A stretch of DNA of 64,000 bases from Halobacillus sp. A5 (GTDB lineage: Bacteria; Bacillota; Bacilli; Bacillales; Halobacillaceae): assembly GCF_024189315.1 (NCBI RefSeq), contig NZ_JAIZEO010000002.1, positions 62,001 to 126,000 of the forward strand. Direction: 5' to 3'. Shown here piece by piece: positions 62,091 to 64,000 of the stretch. The number at the start of each line of letters is the position of its first letter. Position 1 is the first letter of the stretch. The notes under the pieces are model-generated. The model was not told the origin of the DNA. It saw only the letters and a list, made by a program, of their open reading frames with translations, and searched no databases. Position numbers and translations under genes: made by a program.

Positions 62091-62111
62091 GATTCCGCTT
62101 AAGCCGGAATC
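62091..62111. terminator. Hairpin with A/T runs between SRPBCC copy 2 and the lipoprotein gene
   Basis: GATTCCG and CGGAATC pair around CTTAAGC. Eight As precede it on the plus strand, so on the minus strand it ends in eight Ts. Confidence 0.75.
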
Positions 62112-62175
62112 CAATTTTACACTGGTTACAGACGTCCCAAAAGCCCATCAGCCTCATCGGCTGGATGCCGAGACC

Positions 62176-62213
62176 AAAAAAGCCTGTCCCCACAACAATC
62201 AGCGGGAACAGGC
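62176..62213 (-). terminator. Terminator of the lipoprotein gene
   Basis: GCCTGTCCC and GGGAACAGGC pair with one bulge around a 13-base loop. On the minus strand TTTTTT follows. It lies eight bases after the stop. Confidence 0.85.
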
Positions 62214-62220
62214 CATTCAT

Positions 62221-63345
62221 TTACTGATAATTAATAATCGACGGATTCGGATCGAGCTTCAGCACATCCTCAGGCTCCATCACAGGCTCATCTTTATCAT
62301 AGAAAATCTTAAACCCGCCATACTGATTCGGTTCATCACGCACAAACTTACGGTACAGTGAATGCTTCGCTTCAGATTCACCCCAGCCGTCATAGTTGAG
62401 CGCGACTTCCACATTGTCCGTCGGCTCGATCGCCTCTTTATTCGTCAGCGCCGCATCCGTAAACTGGTGAACGAAGACGAATTTATCCGGAAGATTATTC
62501 TCCTCCGTCAGCTCAGATAAATACTCAACGGCCTCCTGCACTTCCGCACCGTCAACCTGACCGAGATCCTCGCCAGGCGTTTCCCCTTCTTCCACATGGA
62601 ATTCCGTATCAATCGCCAGGTGAACGTTAGGGTGCTTCAGCCATTTCTCAATCGACTTCACCTGATTCATGACAGAGTCCGTGCCAAGCTGCACATCCAG
62701 CATAATCAGCGCATCATGCTCCTCCGCCAGCTCCACATACTCTTCAATGTTCTTATCCGACGTCTTACGCACATAATTACCTTCAGGCCCCGGCTCACTT
62801 TGGGCCATCGTCGTAATCAGCTCAATCGTCGGCACCGCCGGACGATCCGGATCCGCATCCGAATACGCCTGCGTCTGCTCCTTCAGCTTCTCCATATACT
62901 CCTCAGGCTCCATTGTACCAAGAATCCCCATATTCTCAGACTCCGGCGTCCCGTATAACGCCACAAGACGATGATCCTTCAACGGTCCTTCAGACGGATC
63001 CTCAACCCCCGGAGCCAGCGTTTCGCCCACAGGAATCGAACGCTCAGGATCGCCCCCCTGCGCCTGCGCTTCAGGCATTTCCTCCTGCTCCTCTTCAGAC
63101 AGACTCTCATCCAGAGACACCGCATCCTCAGAAGGCTCTAAAGGCTTATACGGCTGTTCAGGCTCCTTCTGCTCTTCCTCCTCATTACTCTCATCATTAT
63201 TCTCATCATCACCGGACTCATCCTGCTTATTCTCCTCAGAAGGCGTATCGTTCTCCTTATCCTCCTCCGTCGTCGTCGAATCCGAACAAGCCCCCAGCAC
63301 AAACATAAGTAATCCAGCTGCAAGCAGCAAGAGCAATTTCCTCAT
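62221..63345 (-). CDS. Lipoprotein with acidic linker and unrecognised C-terminal domain
   Basis: This 374-residue protein has a lipoprotein signal (RKLLLLLAAGLLMFVLGAC), followed by a Glu/Asp/Asn-rich linker to about residue 95. A folded domain follows (LVALYGTPESENMGILGTME, then HDALIMLDVQLGTDSVMNQV and VHLAIDTEFHVEEG). The alternation of strands and helices suggests a TIM-barrel-like fold with acidic residues in LDVQLG and AIDTEF, but I do not recognise a family. ATG 63345 is chosen for the best signal peptide; a frame from 63369 adds eight residues. Confidence 0.75.
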   Translation of the reverse strand: MRKLLLLLAAGLLMFVLGACSDSTTTEEDKENDTPSEENKQDESGDDENNDESNEEEEQKEPEQPYKPLEPSEDAVSLDESLSEEEQEEMPEAQAQGGDPERSIPVGETLAPGVEDPSEGPLKDHRLVALYGTPESENMGILGTMEPEEYMEKLKEQTQAYSDADPDRPAVPTIELITTMAQSEPGPEGNYVRKTSDKNIEEYVELAEEHDALIMLDVQLGTDSVMNQVKSIEKWLKHPNVHLAIDTEFHVEEGETPGEDLGQVDGAEVQEAVEYLSELTEENNLPDKFVFVHQFTDAALTNKEAIEPTDNVEVALNYDGWGESEAKHSLYRKFVRDEPNQYGGFKIFYDKDEPVMEPEDVLKLDPNPSIINYQ

Positions 63346-63543
63346 CACATCACACATCCTTTTTCTCATGCAGTTATAAAAATTAAGTAGAATATGGAGA
63401 AGTTTAACACAATTTGCTAAATAAAAAACCCATGTAACTAAATTGAAAGAAAACCTTCACAAGACACTAAAAAACCATAGACAGTAAGCCCTCCCATCCA
63501 TGATAAAATAGAAACAAGAACACGAACCTGGAGGACGAAACCC

Positions 63544-64000
63544 ATGAAAATAACCATCGTAACCGTCGGAAAACTAAAAGAAAAATACCTCAAACAAGGC
63601 ATCGACGAATACATCAAACGCCTTACCCCATACGCGAAAGTCGAGATCATCGAAGTCCCCGATGAAAAAGCACCAGAGAACCTTAGTGAAGCGCAAATGC
63701 TTGAAGTGAAGCAGAAGGAAGGGGAGCGGATTCTTTCTAAAATCCAGCAGGATACATATGTGATTACACTCGAGATCGAAGGCAAGCAGCTGACTTCTGA
63801 AAAACTCGCCAAGCAGCTCGACGACCTGGGGACGTATGGGAAGAGTAAGGTGGCATTTGTGATTGGGGGGTCATTAGGATTGAGTGATGAGGTGCTGAAG
63901 CGGAGTGATTATGGGTTGTCTTTTTCGAATATGACGTTCCCTCATCAGTTGATGCGGTTGATGTTGGTGGAGCAGGTGTATCGGGCGTTTAAGATTATGA
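63544..64000 (+). CDS. rlmH: 23S rRNA (pseudouridine1915-N3)-methyltransferase RlmH, 3'-truncated
   Basis: This frame is open to the window end, 152 codons of the usual 159. It starts [20 protein letters not shown], then [16 protein letters not shown], and contains the SPOUT-fold knot region [20 protein letters not shown] and [20 protein letters not shown]. RlmH methylates pseudouridine 1915 of 23S rRNA. GGAGG precedes ATG 63544. In B. subtilis the same gene (yydA) lies downstream of htrC. Only the last seven or so residues are missing. Confidence 0.95.
   Translation, partial: MKITIVTVGKLKEKYLKQGIDEYIKRLTPYAKVEIIEVPDEKAPENLSEAQMLEVKQKEGERILSKIQQDTYVITLEIEGKQLTSEKLAKQLDDLGTYGKSKVAFVIGGSLGLSDEVLKRSDYGLSFSNMTFPHQLMRLMLVEQVYRAFKIM

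Noticed and set aside
62596-63308. Two long plus-strand frames opposite the lipoprotein gene
   Set aside because: Their Arg/Ile- and Pro-rich texts mirror the acidic linker and domain coded on the minus strand, and neither has a ribosome binding site.

Overview
This window looks like the chromosome of a spore-forming, probably moderately halophilic member of the Bacillaceae (Halobacillus or Pontibacillus type). The conserved backbone follows the Bacillus subtilis left arm next to oriC: rsmG, noc, soj, spo0J, yyaC, ychF, rpsF-ssb-rpsR, yybS-gdpP-rplI-dnaC, purA, walRKHIJ-htrC and rlmH. Spore genes (splAB, yyaC, a GerW/YtfJ-like gene), strong AGGAGG-type ribosome binding sites, and acid-rich extracytoplasmic proteins fit that assignment. 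The genus is an inference; no rRNA gene is present. Both ends of the window cut genes: rsmG at the left and rlmH at the right.

1-20.5 kb is accessory DNA lying between rsmG and noc, which are neighbours in B. subtilis. It holds a hydrolase, a phosphoesterase, a Nei-type DNA glycosylase and a stress-type dehydrogenase. These are followed by a complete gas-vesicle operon in the Bacillus megaterium order (gvpQ, B, R, N, F, G, L, S, K, J, T, U; 4.5-10.5 kb). Then come a DMT transporter and a four-gene operon of DUF948/YtxH-like envelope proteins behind a very good SigB promoter. The region ends with a GerW-like gene, splAB, an ArsR-MFS pair, and small genes of which two appear broken.

18.8-31 kb is the chromosome-segregation and replication-associated core. 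Three perfect parS sites surround noc-soj-spo0J. Downstream are yyaC, a YkvI-like permease, an MscS channel, DUF951, ychF, and rpsF-ssb-rpsR behind a probable S6:S18 leader. A divergent nsrR/hmp pair for nitric-oxide defence carries two operator-like palindromes.

31-46 kb holds an orphan oligopeptide-binding lipoprotein and a serine-synthesis operon (class V aminotransferase plus serA). Next are a PHP phosphatase, yybS-gdpP-rplI-dnaC (c-di-AMP turnover, ribosome, replicative helicase), a HAD/DeoR pair with a repeated operator array, purA with a PurR box, a LOG protein, and tRNA-Asp and tRNA-Phe.

46-64 kb contains an M23 peptidoglycan hydrolase and the cell-wall WalRK operon with htrC. A 0.9-kb intergenic region follows that is unusual in two ways: a chain of RNA-like hairpins, two of which share the same CAC-GTCGT-GTG apex, and then an oriC-like cluster of DnaA boxes. 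After it come threonine aldolase, an ECF sigma/anti-sigma pair, asnB, two tandem SRPBCC paralogues, an acidic lipoprotein and rlmH.

The most promising undescribed items are the structured region at 54.97-55.23 kb, the DnaA-box cluster at 55.3-55.65 kb, the SigB-driven DUF948/YtxH operon beside the gas-vesicle cluster, and a consensus promoter that runs straight into a terminator at 57.4 kb.
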